Shown: piece after piece, positions 63,498-64,000 of the stretch
Layout of the letters: every line of letters begins with the position of its first letter
Position numbering within the stretch: position 1 is the stretch's first letter
Origin: an uncultured Prevotellaceae bacterium
Lineage (GTDB): Bacteria > Bacteroidota > Bacteroidia > Bacteroidales > Bacteroidaceae
NCBI GenBank assembly: GCA_946188395.1
Contig: CAMHUU010000005.1
Location: 1-64,000 of the forward strand
Direction: 5' to 3'
Length of the DNA stretch: 64,000 nt
The notes under the pieces: generated by a model
Database searches by the model: none
Told to the model about the DNA's origin: nothing
Seen by the model: only the letters and a program-made list of their open reading frames with translations
Position numbers and translations under genes: made by a program

Positions 63498-64000
63498 ATG
63501 AAGACAAGAAATATTATATTCTATTTAATTGGTCTCCTCGTTTTCTGCTCGTGCGACGATATGTTCGAACCTGCAGACGAAAACAACCGACAGGAGGATG
63601 CCATGTATGAGGAGTCAAAGTATGCAGACGGACTGTTGATGTACGGCTATGGTCGTCTTCCATATCTTACGACTACCCAGACCGACATTGCCACAGACGA
63701 TGCTGTCACCAACCAAAAGAACAGCAGCTATCTGAACATGGCAACGGGCACATGGGCTGCAGACAACGACCCGATGTCTCAATGGAACAACTGCAAAGAC
63801 GGTATCCAGTATATCAATCTTTTCCTCTCTAAAGTTGAGAAGGTGAAGTGGGCTCCTAGTGCAAAATCCAAGCAGCAAATGTTCATAGACCGTCTGAAGG
63901 GTGAAGCATTCGGACTTCGTGCTCTGTTCTATTACTATCTGCTGATGGCTCATGGTGGTTATGCAGACGATGGCATACTCTATGGTGTACCCCTGCTGAC
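63498..64000 (+). CDS. SusD/RagB-type lipoprotein, partial (runs off the window)
   Basis: At least 167 residues from MKTRNIIFYLIGLLVFCSC, with the lipidated Cys in FCSC. GEAFGLRALFYYYLLMAHGG is the typical SusD helix. The ORF is open to the window end. It pairs with the second SusC receptor. Confidence 0.88.
   Translation, partial: MKTRNIIFYLIGLLVFCSCDDMFEPADENNRQEDAMYEESKYADGLLMYGYGRLPYLTTTQTDIATDDAVTNQKNSSYLNMATGTWAADNDPMSQWNNCKDGIQYINLFLSKVEKVKWAPSAKSKQQMFIDRLKGEAFGLRALFYYYLLMAHGGYADDGILYGVPLL

Overview
This window looks like chromosome from a Bacteroidales bacterium, most likely Prevotella or a close relative. The evidence is the promoter type (TTTG, 19-20 bp, TAnnTTTG), the near absence of Shine-Dalgarno sequences, two SusC/SusD pairs, a smalltalk peptide next to an HU-like protein, BspA-type leucine-rich repeats, a C10 protease with a GIYIVNGKKVVVK-type C-terminal sorting tail, and families such as DUF4296, DUF3256, DUF3127, DUF1599 and the BT_3928 family. 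I see no rRNA, tRNA, CRISPR array, transposase or integrase.

Layout. 0-7.1 kb is accessory and surface related. It holds a fimbrillin-like lipoprotein and a C10 cysteine protease, each paired with a tiny peptide gene missing from the ORF track, then an HU-like/smalltalk/small membrane protein cluster. 7.1-10.5 kb has an LRR protein and a HicBA toxin-antitoxin operon lying between two directly repeated composite repeats. 10.5-21 kb is housekeeping on the plus strand (prfA, pyrF, pheS, a ThiE/TenI-like gene, prs, a TlpA-like lipoprotein, dnaN, an exonuclease, coaBC, a SpoU methylase). 21-35 kb is mostly minus-strand housekeeping (nspC, maf, kdsC, rsmE, a nucleoside-type transporter, lspA, a DksA-like protein, ileS, cbiB, wecB). 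35-41 kb is plus strand: HU, a mS38/COX24-like basic peptide, rng, a glycosyltransferase, a hybrid histidine kinase and an EEP-family hydrolase. 41-42.4 kb is a small scrapyard with an HU-like remnant, small ORFs and tandem repeats. 42.4-52.5 kb holds a YARHG protein, an AraC regulator, cca, a PAP2/beta-barrel protein, DUF1599, a DoxX-like protein fused in frame to tpiA, a SPOR protein and folE. 52.5-64 kb is a polysaccharide utilisation locus with a CE6-CE1 double esterase and two SusC/SusD pairs, the last SusD cut by the window edge. The esterases suggest acetylated and feruloylated xylan as substrate.

Most notable observations. (1) Two promoters upstream of the first SusC gene share the same architecture: a TTACAAA direct repeat with 21-bp spacing ends exactly 28 bp before each -7 box. 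The upstream promoter leads into a roughly 125-nt region ending in a strong terminator-like hairpin, so a small RNA or attenuated leader is co-regulated with the locus. (2) The window is peppered with heptanucleotide arrays and small GC hairpins with a TAC loop. These lie between genes and also inside genes: an in-frame insertion of about 46 residues in cca, the hydrophobic core of the SPOR protein's signal peptide, and a linker in the esterase. (3) Four copies of an AAAGAATCCG hairpin occur, and two belong to the repeats bracketing hicBA. (4) Two short peptides of one type are paired with exported proteins. (5) A DoxX-TpiA in-frame fusion still carries what looks like the original intergenic leader. 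All function calls come from reading the translations. No database search was run.
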